Positions 27,993-36,760 of a stretch of 64,000 nt of DNA are shown here, one piece after another; position 1 is the first letter of the stretch, and each line of letters begins with the position of its first letter. The stretch comes from Arthrobacter sp. (GTDB lineage: Bacteria > Actinomycetota > Actinomycetes > Actinomycetales > Micrococcaceae), in contig NZ_JAPSHV010000003.1 in NCBI RefSeq assembly GCF_031179385.1, positions 1-64,000 of the forward strand, read 5' to 3'. The notes under the pieces are model-generated. The model searched no databases and was not told the DNA's origin. It saw only the letters and a list, made by a program, of their open reading frames with translations. The position numbers were made by a program, and so were the translations under genes.

Positions 27993-28966
27993 TCATCACG
28001 CTCACGGCCAATCCCAGCCTTGACCGCACCATCGAGTTGGCCGCTCCCCTCGCCCGCGGTGCGGTGCAAAGGGCAGTGGCCAACCGGCAGGAATCGGGAG
28101 GCAAGGGCGTTAACGTCTGCCGTGCACTATCAGCAGGTGGAACCGAAGCCCTCGCGATCCTTCCGGGTCAGGACGGTGATCCGGTACTTGCCGGCCTGCT
28201 CGCCGCAGGTGTCGCCTACCGCAACCTGCCGATTCGGGCGGCCCTGCGCTCCAACGTCACCATCACGGAACCGGACGGCACCACCACCAAGATCAACGAG
28301 CCCGGTCCAGCGTTGAGCGAGCAGGAAGCCGCCACGCTCATCGACCTGGTGGTGGACTTGTCCGACGGCGCGCGCTGGCTGGTTCTTGCAGGGTCACTTC
28401 CGCCGGGCCTGCAGCAGGACTTCTATGCAGCAACCGTGCGGGCAGTCCGTACCCGGCACGGGAACCGCGCACCACTGATCGCCCTTGACGCATCCGAAGC
28501 GGCGCTCATCGCCGCGATAGAAGGAAATGCCGCTCCGGACCTGCTCAAGCCCAACGCCGAGGAACTGTCGCAGCTCACCGGAATCGGTCATGGTGACGAA
28601 CTGGAGGACCAGCAGGACCTCGCCGTGGAGGCAGCAACCCGCCTGCTTGCCCGCGGCGTCCGCGCAGTACTGGCAACGCTCGGATCCAAGGGTGCGCTGC
28701 TGGTAACCCCCGACGGCGCCTGGCACGCACAGCACCCCCCAATCACAGCAATTTCCACTGTCGGCGCGGGTGACTCCGCCCTTGCCGGCTATCTCCTGGC
28801 GCATACCCGCGGCGCCAGCGCTCCCGACTGCCTACGCCAGGCAGTCGCGCACGGTTCAGCGGCGGCCTCGCTGCCCGGGTCGACCGTGCCCGCCCTGCAC
28901 CAGACCACGCCCGACGCCGTCACGGTCCGGGCTCTGACTCCGGCTACTTCCCCCAACCACCCATAA
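27989..28966 (+). CDS. fruK: 1-phosphofructokinase
   Basis: MIITLTANPSLDRTIEL...GGKGVNVCRAL...KPNAEELSQLTG...STVGAGDSALAGYL; ATGA overlap with fruR. Confidence 0.96.
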   Translation: MIITLTANPSLDRTIELAAPLARGAVQRAVANRQESGGKGVNVCRALSAGGTEALAILPGQDGDPVLAGLLAAGVAYRNLPIRAALRSNVTITEPDGTTTKINEPGPALSEQEAATLIDLVVDLSDGARWLVLAGSLPPGLQQDFYAATVRAVRTRHGNRAPLIALDASEAALIAAIEGNAAPDLLKPNAEELSQLTGIGHGDELEDQQDLAVEAATRLLARGVRAVLATLGSKGALLVTPDGAWHAQHPPITAISTVGAGDSALAGYLLAHTRGASAPDCLRQAVAHGSAAASLPGSTVPALHQTTPDAVTVRALTPATSPNHP

Positions 28967-28983
28967 CCTCCGAAGGAAATCCC

Positions 28984-31026
28984 ATGTCCGCAATGATTAC
29001 GCCTGAACTTGTCGTCCTCGACAAGTCCCTGGGCAACGACCGCGCCGACGTTATTCGTCGGCTCGCTGAACTTGTGGTGGCGCAGGGCCGCGCCGATCAG
29101 GTGGAAGGGCTGTTCGCTGATGCACTGGCCCGCGAGGAAAAGACGGCAACCGGAATCCCCGGTGGAATTGCCATTCCGCACTGCCGATCCACCTCCGTCC
29201 TTGAGCCGACTCTGGCCATGGCCCGTCTCGAACCGAAGGTCGACTTCGGCGCCAAGGACGGACCGGCAGACCTCGTGTTCTTCATCGCCGCTCCCGAGGG
29301 CGCCGACCAGCAGCACCTCAAGCTGCTGTCGAAGCTGGCCCGTTCCCTGATCAAGAAGGACTTCACCGCGTCGCTGCGCTCTGCTGCTTCTGAGCAGGAA
29401 ATCGTGGCGCTGGTCGAGGAAGCAATCGAAACGGCACCTGCCAAGAAGGAGGGCGGCGCCACCTCGGTCACCCCGTCCGCAGCCGACCCCGGCACCCCCA
29501 CCCCTCCGGAAGCAGCCCGCACCAAACGGCTGGTGGCTGTAACGGCTTGCCCCACCGGTATCGCTCACACTTACATGGCGGCCGACTCGCTGGTGGCGGC
29601 GGCGAAGGAAAAGGGCGTTGACCTCCAGGTTGAGACCCAGGGATCCTCTGCATCGACTCCCCTGGATCCTTCCGTGATTGCAGCGGCAGATGCGGTGATC
29701 TTCGCGGTCGACGTCGATGTCCGGGACAAGCACCGGTTCGCCGGCAAGCCGGTTATCAACGCTCCCGTCAAGCGCGGGATCGATGAGCCCGGCGTCATGG
29801 TGGATGAGGCGCTCGCGGCGGCGGATAACCCGAACGCCCGCCGAGTCGCCGACTCATCCATGCCGGGAGCCGACGACGACGGGCCGCGTGAGGGTGTCGG
29901 CGGACAGTTGAAGCGCGCGCTACTTACCGGCGTGAGCTACATGATCCCGTTCGTCGCCGGCGGCGGTCTGCTGATCGCCCTCGGATTCTTCCTCGGCGGA
30001 TATGACATCACCGGTTTCGCCGACGACATGGTTGTCAACAACAGCCTGTGGAACCTCCCAGCCGAGTTCCCGGAAACAGCAAAGGGAGCGCTGGGTGCCT
30101 ATCTGGGTGCGGTGCTCTTCAAGATCGGTGCCCTGTCCATGGGCTTCCTGGTTCCCGCTCTTGCCGGGTACATCGCATACGCTCTGGCCGATCGTCCCGG
30201 TATCGCACCGGGCTTCGTCGCCGGCGCAGTTGCCGGATTCATGGGCGCCGGCTTCCTCGGCGCGATTGTTGGCGGTCTCCTCGCGGGTTACGTTGCCATG
30301 AGGATCGGAAAACTGTCCGTGCCGCGCTGGCTCCGTGGCCTGATGCCGGTAGTCATCATCCCGTTGGTCGCCTCGATTGTGGCCTCCGGACTCATGATCC
30401 TGATTCTCGGCGGGCCCATCGCCGGACTCACCGTTGCGCTCAATGATTGGCTGTCCGGTCTCACCGGCACGGGGGCTGTTCTCCTCGGCGTCATCCTTGG
30501 ACTCATGATGGCGGTGGACCTCGGCGGGCCTATCAACAAGGTCGCCTACGCCTTCGCGGTTGCCGGACTTGGCGCCGGAGCGGTGGATAACCAGGCACCG
30601 TGGCAGATCATGGCGGCAGTCATGGCCGCAGGCATGGTCCCGCCGCTGGCTCTGGCTCTGGCGACGGTGATCGACCGCCGTCGTTTCTCCCTGGCCGAGC
30701 GCGAGAACGGCAAGGCGGCCTGGCTCCTTGGATCGGCATTTATCTCCGAAGGAGCGATTCCTTTCGCGGCCGCCGATCCGCTGCGCGTCATCCCGGCGGG
30801 GATGGTGGGATCCGCCATCACGGGTGCAATGATCATGGGCACCGGTGTGACCTCCCAGGCACCCCATGGCGGCATCTTCGTATTCTTCGCGATCGGCAAC
30901 GTGGCTATGTTTGTCCTATCGATCCTCGTAGGCATGGTCGTCTCGGCCCTCGCGGTGGTGGCCCTGAAGCGGTTCGCTGTTCGTAAGCCGCAACCGGCTG
31001 AGACCCCCGAGCCGGTCGCCGCCTAG
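28984..31026 (+). CDS. fruA: PTS fructose transporter subunit IIABC
   Basis: IIA (GIAIPHCRS), IIB (AVTACPTGIAHTYMAADSL), IIC (SYMIPFVAGGGLLIALGF). Confidence 0.97.
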   Translation: MSAMITPELVVLDKSLGNDRADVIRRLAELVVAQGRADQVEGLFADALAREEKTATGIPGGIAIPHCRSTSVLEPTLAMARLEPKVDFGAKDGPADLVFFIAAPEGADQQHLKLLSKLARSLIKKDFTASLRSAASEQEIVALVEEAIETAPAKKEGGATSVTPSAADPGTPTPPEAARTKRLVAVTACPTGIAHTYMAADSLVAAAKEKGVDLQVETQGSSASTPLDPSVIAAADAVIFAVDVDVRDKHRFAGKPVINAPVKRGIDEPGVMVDEALAAADNPNARRVADSSMPGADDDGPREGVGGQLKRALLTGVSYMIPFVAGGGLLIALGFFLGGYDITGFADDMVVNNSLWNLPAEFPETAKGALGAYLGAVLFKIGALSMGFLVPALAGYIAYALADRPGIAPGFVAGAVAGFMGAGFLGAIVGGLLAGYVAMRIGKLSVPRWLRGLMPVVIIPLVASIVASGLMILILGGPIAGLTVALNDWLSGLTGTGAVLLGVILGLMMAVDLGGPINKVAYAFAVAGLGAGAVDNQAPWQIMAAVMAAGMVPPLALALATVIDRRRFSLAERENGKAAWLLGSAFISEGAIPFAAADPLRVIPAGMVGSAITGAMIMGTGVTSQAPHGGIFVFFAIGNVAMFVLSILVGMVVSALAVVALKRFAVRKPQPAETPEPVAA

Positions 31027-31191
31027 TCTCTCATCGAGGAGTTGGACCATTGAGCGTTTTCGCGGCCGTGGTCCAACCCCACGGTGGATGAGGAAACAGC
31101 CCTGCTGAAGGCCGCCGCGAAAGGCCTCGTTGCCGATTCTGCAAACTCTGGGCCTGTAGGCTCACAACCAAACGCAACCGGAAGGAAAATC

Positions 31192-31467
31192 ATGATCGAA
31201 CGCAAAGCAACCGTAGCCAGCCGGGTGGGGCTCCATGCTCGTCCTGCCGCCATCTTCGCCGAGGCGGCGGGTGAACTCCCGGTTGAGGTAACCATCGCGA
31301 TGGAAAGCAGTCCGGCAGACGAGGCCATGGACGCGTCGAGCATCCTTTCCCTGATGAGCCTCGGAGCCGAACACGGCGATGTGGTGGTGCTCCGGTCGGA
31401 GGACGACGGCGCTGAAGAGGCCCTGGACTCATTGGTGCGGATCCTCGAGACGGATCACGACGCCTAG
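31192..31467 (+). CDS. ptsH: HPr family phosphocarrier protein
   Basis: RBS GGAAGG; MIERKATVASRVGLHARPAAIFAEAAG...ASSILSLMSLGAEHGDVV. Confidence 0.93.
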   Translation: MIERKATVASRVGLHARPAAIFAEAAGELPVEVTIAMESSPADEAMDASSILSLMSLGAEHGDVVVLRSEDDGAEEALDSLVRILETDHDA

Positions 31468-31509
31468 CAGGCGGGAGACTTCGGGCGCCGAAATAAGTGC
31501 CTAAAGCAA

Positions 31510-31547
31510 AATAGGTGCGTCCACCCGTTCTAATGGACGCACCTATT
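31510..31547. terminator. bidirectional hairpin between ptsH and minus-strand membrane gene
   Basis: AATAGGTGCGTCCA / TGGACGCACCTATT 14-bp perfect stem, 10-nt loop; T-rich on the minus-strand 3' side. Confidence 0.85.
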
Positions 31548-31600
31548 GCTGTGTAACCCGAGGACCCCCCACGGTCACCGGGAGTTACATAATCATAATT

Positions 31601-31630
31601 TTGACACAGCTTGATGAAAACGTGAATAGT
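31601..31630 (+). promoter_or_regulatory. candidate sigma70-type promoter
   Basis: TTGACA - 18 nt - AATAGT in an AT-rich intergenic stretch. Confidence 0.45.
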
Positions 31631-31668
31631 GTTTCTTCTATAAGACGAAAAATCATCCAAAAGGACTA

Positions 31669-31743
31669 ATGGGTCCCCTAGAGCTTCCGGTCCTCGCTCG
31701 CCAGGAAGTTGGATGCTCTGCCGCTTGTAGCGCGTCTGCCTGA
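31669..31743 (+). CDS. candidate small ORF (24 aa, MGPLELPVLARQEVGCSAACSASA)
   Basis: AAGGA just upstream of ATG; candidate promoter ~40 nt upstream; antisense overlap with C-terminus of membrane protein gene. Confidence 0.25.
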   Translation: MGPLELPVLARQEVGCSAACSASA

Positions 31744-32418
31744 CAGCCAGATCATGGCGAGACCCATGGTCACCAGGACGATTGCGCCGAACGGCAGGAC
31801 AAGGTCAGCCGCGCCGGTGGGCAGGCTGGTGAGCTGGAGAGTAGCGTGCGCGAGCACCATAGCGAAGCCGACGGCCATCAATCCCGCGGCACTCCGATGG
31901 AGGCGCAGTGCGGAAGTGTCACGTGCCCGCGCAACCGCAGAACCTATGAGGCAGGCGCCGATGTAGGCCGGGTATAGCCGTCCCAGGTGGGCGTACCACT
32001 GCACTGACGTCTGGCCGGCATAGGCCCTCAGGCCTGTCGAGGACTCGGGCAGGTCGCTGAGTGCGAAGAGAAGTACCGTGCCCACCACCGTGACGGTAAG
32101 CGCCGTCACGCCGAGAGGGCCCCGGATCAGCCGAAGGGCGCGCGCAGACCCGAAAGCGGCTGCACCGCGCATGCCGAGCAGCAGCATGACGGCATAGAGG
32201 CTGAGCCTGATGATCAGGTTGGCGATATTGACTCCGCCAAGCAGACTGTCAACAGCGAGATAGATGTGCGGCAGGCTCAGCGCCACTGCGACGCACAGCA
32301 GGACCAGCACAGCAAAGACACTGCGGCCCCGTCCCCGTAGGGCATCCGGCAGCCTCATGGCAGCGAACAGCAGACACAGTCCGAGGGCCAGCCACTGGAT
32401 AACCACTCCCACGCTCAT
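31678..32418 (-). CDS. seven-TM-like integral membrane protein (MAB_1171c-like N-terminal topology)
   Basis: About seven hydrophobic segments by eye; ATGA overlap with upstream HTH gene; family resemblance tentative. Confidence 0.6.
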   Translation of the reverse strand: MSVGVVIQWLALGLCLLFAAMRLPDALRGRGRSVFAVLVLLCVAVALSLPHIYLAVDSLLGGVNIANLIIRLSLYAVMLLLGMRGAAAFGSARALRLIRGPLGVTALTVTVVGTVLLFALSDLPESSTGLRAYAGQTSVQWYAHLGRLYPAYIGACLIGSAVARARDTSALRLHRSAAGLMAVGFAMVLAHATLQLTSLPTGAADLVLPFGAIVLVTMGLAMIWLSGRRATSGRASNFLASEDRKL

Positions 32419-33149
32419 CCCAGGTTCTCCCATAACGCCTTGTCGCGTGTGCTGTCCTGCTCCTGCTTGCGCAACCTTTTGCCCAGACCGTCCAATCTAT
32501 CCCGCGCGATCAGGATGAGTTCGGAATCGGGCAGGGAGCTCAGGACCTGCTCACGGCCATCCTCGGCCCACCCCCCTTCTTCGGGAGTGAGGAGCCCGGT
32601 TACCACCAAACCATTGGCAAGGGAAACCCCGGAGACACGGGCAACTTCCACGCATAGCTGCGTGCTCAATCTGCCGGCGCTGAGCTGGGCAGAAAGGTTT
32701 TGGGGTGCAATCCCTGTTCGCGCCGTCAGCGCCTGACGCAGTTCGCCACGGTCGACGGCGTCGAACCAGGTCCTGACCGAGTACCGGTGCGGGAGCGGCG
32801 CAAGTTGGAAGCTCACTGGTCGGCCCACACAGTCCGCATCTTCGCTCCGGCCGAGAATCAGCCTCAGCAGATCCATCGGTGAAACCTGGCTGAGGTATTC
32901 CGCCGGTGTAGGCGGCAGTATCCCATCTGCGAGATCAAAATAGCCGTCGAACTGACTGAGCGCTTGCACCGGAGGAACGCCATAAGCGCGGGCGATGTTG
33001 ACGACGGTTTCCACCGAGACCTTCCCGCGCACCAGCTGCTGGGCAAGGGTAGACCGCTTGATGTCCGCCTTGCGGCAGAGATCCGACACCGTTGCATCAG
33101 GGGCAATCTGGTTGCGCCACAGCTGAAAGGCTTTAGCTGTGACCGTCAT
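32415..33149 (-). CDS. HTH regulator with two tandem XRE-like HTH repeats
   Basis: SDLCRKADIKRSTLAQQLVRGKVSVETVVNIARAYGVPPVQALSQ and RQALTARTGIAPQNLSAQLSAGRLSTQLCVEVARVSGVSLANGLVV align. Confidence 0.7.
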   Translation of the reverse strand: MTVTAKAFQLWRNQIAPDATVSDLCRKADIKRSTLAQQLVRGKVSVETVVNIARAYGVPPVQALSQFDGYFDLADGILPPTPAEYLSQVSPMDLLRLILGRSEDADCVGRPVSFQLAPLPHRYSVRTWFDAVDRGELRQALTARTGIAPQNLSAQLSAGRLSTQLCVEVARVSGVSLANGLVVTGLLTPEEGGWAEDGREQVLSSLPDSELILIARDRLDGLGKRLRKQEQDSTRDKALWENLG

Positions 33150-33222
33150 TGTTGCCCTTCACGTTGAGATTGACGGGATTGAAGTCAACTGGACTTTCCA
33201 CCCCTACTGTGAAGTATAGTTG

Positions 33223-33278
33223 GAGAGCTGGCTCCCCATTCTGCGATTCCCCCATACGCAGAACGCGGAGCCAGTCTC
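33223..33278. other. bipartite imperfect hairpin
   Basis: GAGAgCTGGCTCC-cca-TTCTGCG-attcccccata-CGCAGAA-cgc-GGAGCCAGTCTC. Confidence 0.75.
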
Positions 33279-33315
33279 ACGTTAAAGGCACATACGCCTG
33301 CGCTCCCCTACCGGA

Positions 33316-33528
33316 TTACCAGCGCACCTTCTTCTCGGGCTTTCCCTGCTTGCCGCTGGCGTGAAGGGATTTGTTCCTCCGACCGGTGCTATGGGCACTG
33401 TCAAGCTCCCCGAAGGCTGGATTCTTTTTGGCAAGCGCCTCGCGGGCGCGCGGGTCGTCCACGAGCTTCTTGGCCGCGGCTTCAGTAACGCGCACGTTAA
33501 GGGGCTGTTGGTTGTCTTGCTGGGTCAT
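33316..33528 (-). CDS. hypothetical small basic protein
   Basis: GAGGAGAG RBS, MTQQDNQQPLNVRVTEAAAKKLVDDPRAREALAKKNPAF... Confidence 0.65.
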   Translation of the reverse strand: MTQQDNQQPLNVRVTEAAAKKLVDDPRAREALAKKNPAFGELDSAHSTGRRNKSLHASGKQGKPEKKVRW

Positions 33529-33927
33529 GACTCTCCTCTTTGTGACTGAGACCGCAGGCTGCCAGGCCTACAGGAGACGGCAGGGCAACAGCGTTTTCGT
33601 CAGCTGTTGGCTACCGGTTCCGCGAGGTCGCCTCTACGACACATGGCTTGATCGGTACCTTGATCAACGCGTAGGGGGAGCGGGAACAACCTGGAGGCGA
33701 AAGCCTCAACACGGTCTATTTCGAATGTGTTGATGTGATGCGATGAGCGCTCAGCGCACTCAACCGGCACGATTTACTCGAAAATTAGTGTTCCCATGCG
33801 CTTCAACGTACACGAGGCTTCCGGCCTTGGCCAGAGGGTTAAGCAGTATTCGCCGGCCTAGTCGGCGCATACTTATATTCCACTGCTGCAGAACCGGTAG
33901 ATTCTTCGGATAGCCAAGGGAGGCAGA

Positions 33928-34431
33928 ATGGGCGAGAGTACGCCGAACATCGACAGCCGTTACAGCCCCATTTATCAGCGCGGCGGCACCGCCGGCACCG
34001 GCGGCGCCGGTGCGCCGGCCGCGCATGGCAGCCGCTGGGCGTCCCCGGGTGAACCACCGCAGCAGCGGCCGGACGCCCCAGCGGAACCTGACCTTCCCCC
34101 GGCGCCCGACGCTGGAGCGAACGTCGTGGAAGTGGTCCCTGAAGGTGTTCCGCACAACGACGCAGCCGTGTCGGCCGGCCGGCGGTTCAACCCGTTCCTG
34201 CTCGCGCTCTGGTTGCTCGGTGCGGCGCTCCTGGCGTTGGGCCTCTGGGCTGTTTTCGCGCCCCTGCAGGTGGATGAAACCGCGGTCAACGGCCCGTTCC
34301 CCCAGTGGATCTTCATCATCAGCCAATCAGCCGGAGGGATCGTTGTCAGCGGCAGCATCCTGCTCGCTGCGGCCGGCGCGCTCAGCGCAGTTCGCTGGGA
34401 CCGGCAGCGGGGCAGTGCTCAGCAGAGGTAG
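33928..34431 (+). CDS. hypothetical membrane protein with Gly/Ala/Pro-rich N-terminus and two TM segments
   Basis: GGGAGG RBS; RRFNPFLLALWLLGAALLALGLWAVFA...WIFIISQSAGGIVVSGSILLAAAGAL. Confidence 0.75.
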   Translation: MGESTPNIDSRYSPIYQRGGTAGTGGAGAPAAHGSRWASPGEPPQQRPDAPAEPDLPPAPDAGANVVEVVPEGVPHNDAAVSAGRRFNPFLLALWLLGAALLALGLWAVFAPLQVDETAVNGPFPQWIFIISQSAGGIVVSGSILLAAAGALSAVRWDRQRGSAQQR

Positions 34432-34450
34432 AAGCGTTGCGCCGCTGCGG

Positions 34451-35731
34451 CTAGTGCTTTCTGACGTCGACGTCCGCGTACACCAGTCGATGGTCACTCG
34501 TCGGAAACGGGAAGACACCCGTCAGCTCCGAACCCGGAGTGCCGGCACGCGGCCAGAACATTCCTGCTCCGCGCACCTTCAGCGTCTTCGAGGGCAGAAC
34601 GTAATCGGAGCGGAGGTTGCCTGCCGCGGCGTCCTCGAAATCTGCGGTGTCGAGGGCCGGGTCTCCCCGGTGTTCCAGGTTCACCCGTCCCTGCAGGACC
34701 GATGCTTCAGCAGCACCGTCTGCGGCTGGCTTCGGATCCTGCACTTCCTTCAACGCAAGCAACTGGCCGATCGAGCCCGGCCGGGAATCGCCGTCTACAG
34801 GATCACTGTTGAGATCGCCCAACACCACGAAGTTGGCGCGCCGATCAAGTCCGCCTTTGCCGCCGTCGTCGTCATAGATGTAGCGGGCGTGCAGGCCGCC
34901 GCGGACGTAGTCCGCCCAGAACCGGATCTCATCGCTGTTTCGACGGCCGTTGCGGTCTTCATCGGTGTCGAAGACCGGAGGAGTCGGATGGCTTGCAAGC
35001 ACGTGTACCGTCGAGTCCCCAACGAGGACCGGAACGTCCCAGTGGGATTTGCTGGAGAGCCTGACGATCGCCAGTTCATCGTCGGTGAACCAGTCGTTGG
35101 ACCTGGTTGTGGCCGGGTCATCGGGCAGGAGTGCACCGGGCATGTCTTTCCAAAGAAAGTTTTGGAAGGTTCGAACGTTCTTCGTATCGATGGGGTACTT
35201 CGAGTAGAGCACCATCCCGTACTGCCCCTCGAACTGGCCGAATCCGAGCGCATCGTCCGGGCCGCCCACAATGCCGTCGTTGTTGAGGTCCATCCCGCTG
35301 GGGACGCCGGTGTTGGAGGGCGCGGTGTACATGTAGGGGTAGCGCACCGGCGCCTTGCCGTTCTGACTGACCTCAAGGTAGTTGGTCCGGAAGAGGTTCG
35401 CAGCCAGATGATCAGCGTCGTAGTCGAACTCATTGATCAGCACCACATCGGGGTTATTGATTTGAATGACCTCGGCGATTTTTTGCGCCTGCCCATTGTC
35501 CCGGGTGCGAAGGTCCGTGACGAGGGCACCCTCCGCGGACCGGTTGAGACTCGCGTTGTAGGTTGCGAAGCGAACGTTCTGCTGGGCCTGCCGCTGTTGC
35601 TGTTCGGCATCGCGGGGCTTGTCCGAACCGGCAACCGCCGACGGCACTGAGATACCCAGGGCGGCGACGGCGAGCGCTCCCGCGAGGAGGACGGTGGACG
35701 CCGTGCGGCGTGGTGAACGTGCGGAAACCAC
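34451..35731 (-). CDS. secreted endonuclease/exonuclease/phosphatase family protein
   Basis: Signal peptide; VRFATYNASLNR, VLINEFDYD, DVPVLVGDSTVHVLASHPTPPVFD, NFVVLGDLNSDP, PTSDHRLVYADVDV. Confidence 0.92.
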   Translation of the reverse strand: MVSARSPRRTASTVLLAGALAVAALGISVPSAVAGSDKPRDAEQQQRQAQQNVRFATYNASLNRSAEGALVTDLRTRDNGQAQKIAEVIQINNPDVVLINEFDYDADHLAANLFRTNYLEVSQNGKAPVRYPYMYTAPSNTGVPSGMDLNNDGIVGGPDDALGFGQFEGQYGMVLYSKYPIDTKNVRTFQNFLWKDMPGALLPDDPATTRSNDWFTDDELAIVRLSSKSHWDVPVLVGDSTVHVLASHPTPPVFDTDEDRNGRRNSDEIRFWADYVRGGLHARYIYDDDGGKGGLDRRANFVVLGDLNSDPVDGDSRPGSIGQLLALKEVQDPKPAADGAAEASVLQGRVNLEHRGDPALDTADFEDAAAGNLRSDYVLPSKTLKVRGAGMFWPRAGTPGSELTGVFPFPTSDHRLVYADVDVRKH

Positions 35732-35767
35732 GGGACTCCCCCTTCAATCCGGACTGTCCGATACAGC

Positions 35768-36370
35768 CTAACCGTCCCGTCCGCGAGGGGTCGAATGGGC
35801 ACCGGCGGCCCGCTCGGCAGCGAAGAAAGCCGCCTCCAGCTCGGCGACGGCGGACTCATAAGCCGGTGCGGCGGTGTCGTCTGTGTCTATCTTCTCGCGC
35901 AATAACGCGGCTTTTCGCATGGTGCGCACCAGGTGCGCCGTCTCGGGCTGCCGCAAATCGGTCATACCCGGAAAGTCGATGGCGACGGCAGGGTCCAATT
36001 CGTAACTCACCCACCGCTGCACAACAGATTCATGCCGTGCCCGCAACGCTGTCCGTGCCTCTTCCGCGCTTCGACGACGACGCCGTGCCGCCCGCTCCTG
36101 CTCCCCGCGCCACAACCAGCCCGCAGCCAACCCGAACCCCAGCACGCCGGTCAGCCCGGTCATCGCTGCGGTCTCCGGGATGAGGACCATGGCGCCGGTG
36201 ATTGCCCCGAGACTGGCGAAACCACCGGTGAAGCCGTACCAAAAAACCCCGTCGCGGTCTTCATCCGCTGCCAGGCCGCGCGACACTGCCAGCGCTGTCA
36301 TCGCCGTCAGCGCACAAATCACGACGACGGCGAGCACCGTCTGGGCGGGAATCGCCATGAGGGCGGGCAT
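35768..36370 (-). CDS. hypothetical membrane protein
   Basis: Start reassigned to MPALMAIPAQTVLAVVVICALTAM; the longer ORF runs into tRNA-Lys. Confidence 0.7.
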   Translation of the reverse strand: MPALMAIPAQTVLAVVVICALTAMTALAVSRGLAADEDRDGVFWYGFTGGFASLGAITGAMVLIPETAAMTGLTGVLGFGLAAGWLWRGEQERAARRRRRSAEEARTALRARHESVVQRWVSYELDPAVAIDFPGMTDLRQPETAHLVRTMRKAALLREKIDTDDTAAPAYESAVAELEAAFFAAERAAGAHSTPRGRDG

Positions 36371-36549
36371 CGGGCTTCCTCTCGGCACCACCGTGCCGTT
36401 GTACTGGAAAGGTGCTGCACTTCCAGTACAGGCTTCCACAGCGCGGGAGTCAATGGTTGTGGAGGAAAGGAGCCGACTGAGGATCACGGGCACACTTAAC
36501 CGGCTCATCCCCGCCGCTAGGCGACGGGGATGAGCTGCGATATTCAGGG

Positions 36550-36622
36550 TGGGCCCTGTGGGACTCGAACCCACGACCCACGGATTAAAAGTCCGATGCT
36601 CTACCAACTGAGCTAAAGGCCC
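36550..36622 (-). tRNA. tRNA-Lys (TTT)
   Basis: Reverse complement GGGCCTTTAGCTCAGTTGGTAGAGCATCGGACTTTTAATCCGTGGGTCGTGGGTTCGAGTCCCACAGGGCCCA. Confidence 0.95.
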
Positions 36623-36760
36623 ACACCGCCCGGTCAGCCCAGACGACGTGTCTACTTTATCGCACCCGATCGGGCCTTGATGCAACCGTGTTCCGGGCTG
36701 CCTGGGCCGACGATCACAGCGTGCCTAGCCCCTCAATAGGCGCAGGAGTATTCTCGACCC

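Noticed and set aside
33371-33733. 120-aa plus-strand ORF over the hairpin-rich interval
   Set aside because: Starts antisense to the RBS-supported small gene 33316-33528 and has no domain-like composition.
34010-35650. 546-aa plus-strand ORF
   Set aside because: Antisense to the secreted endonuclease/phosphatase gene, which has a signal peptide and family motifs.
36371-36685. N-terminal extension GPLAQLVEHRTFNPWVVGSSPTGPT of the minus ORF ending at 35768
   Set aside because: This is the translation of tRNA-Lys (TTT), a classic false extension; start moved to 36370.
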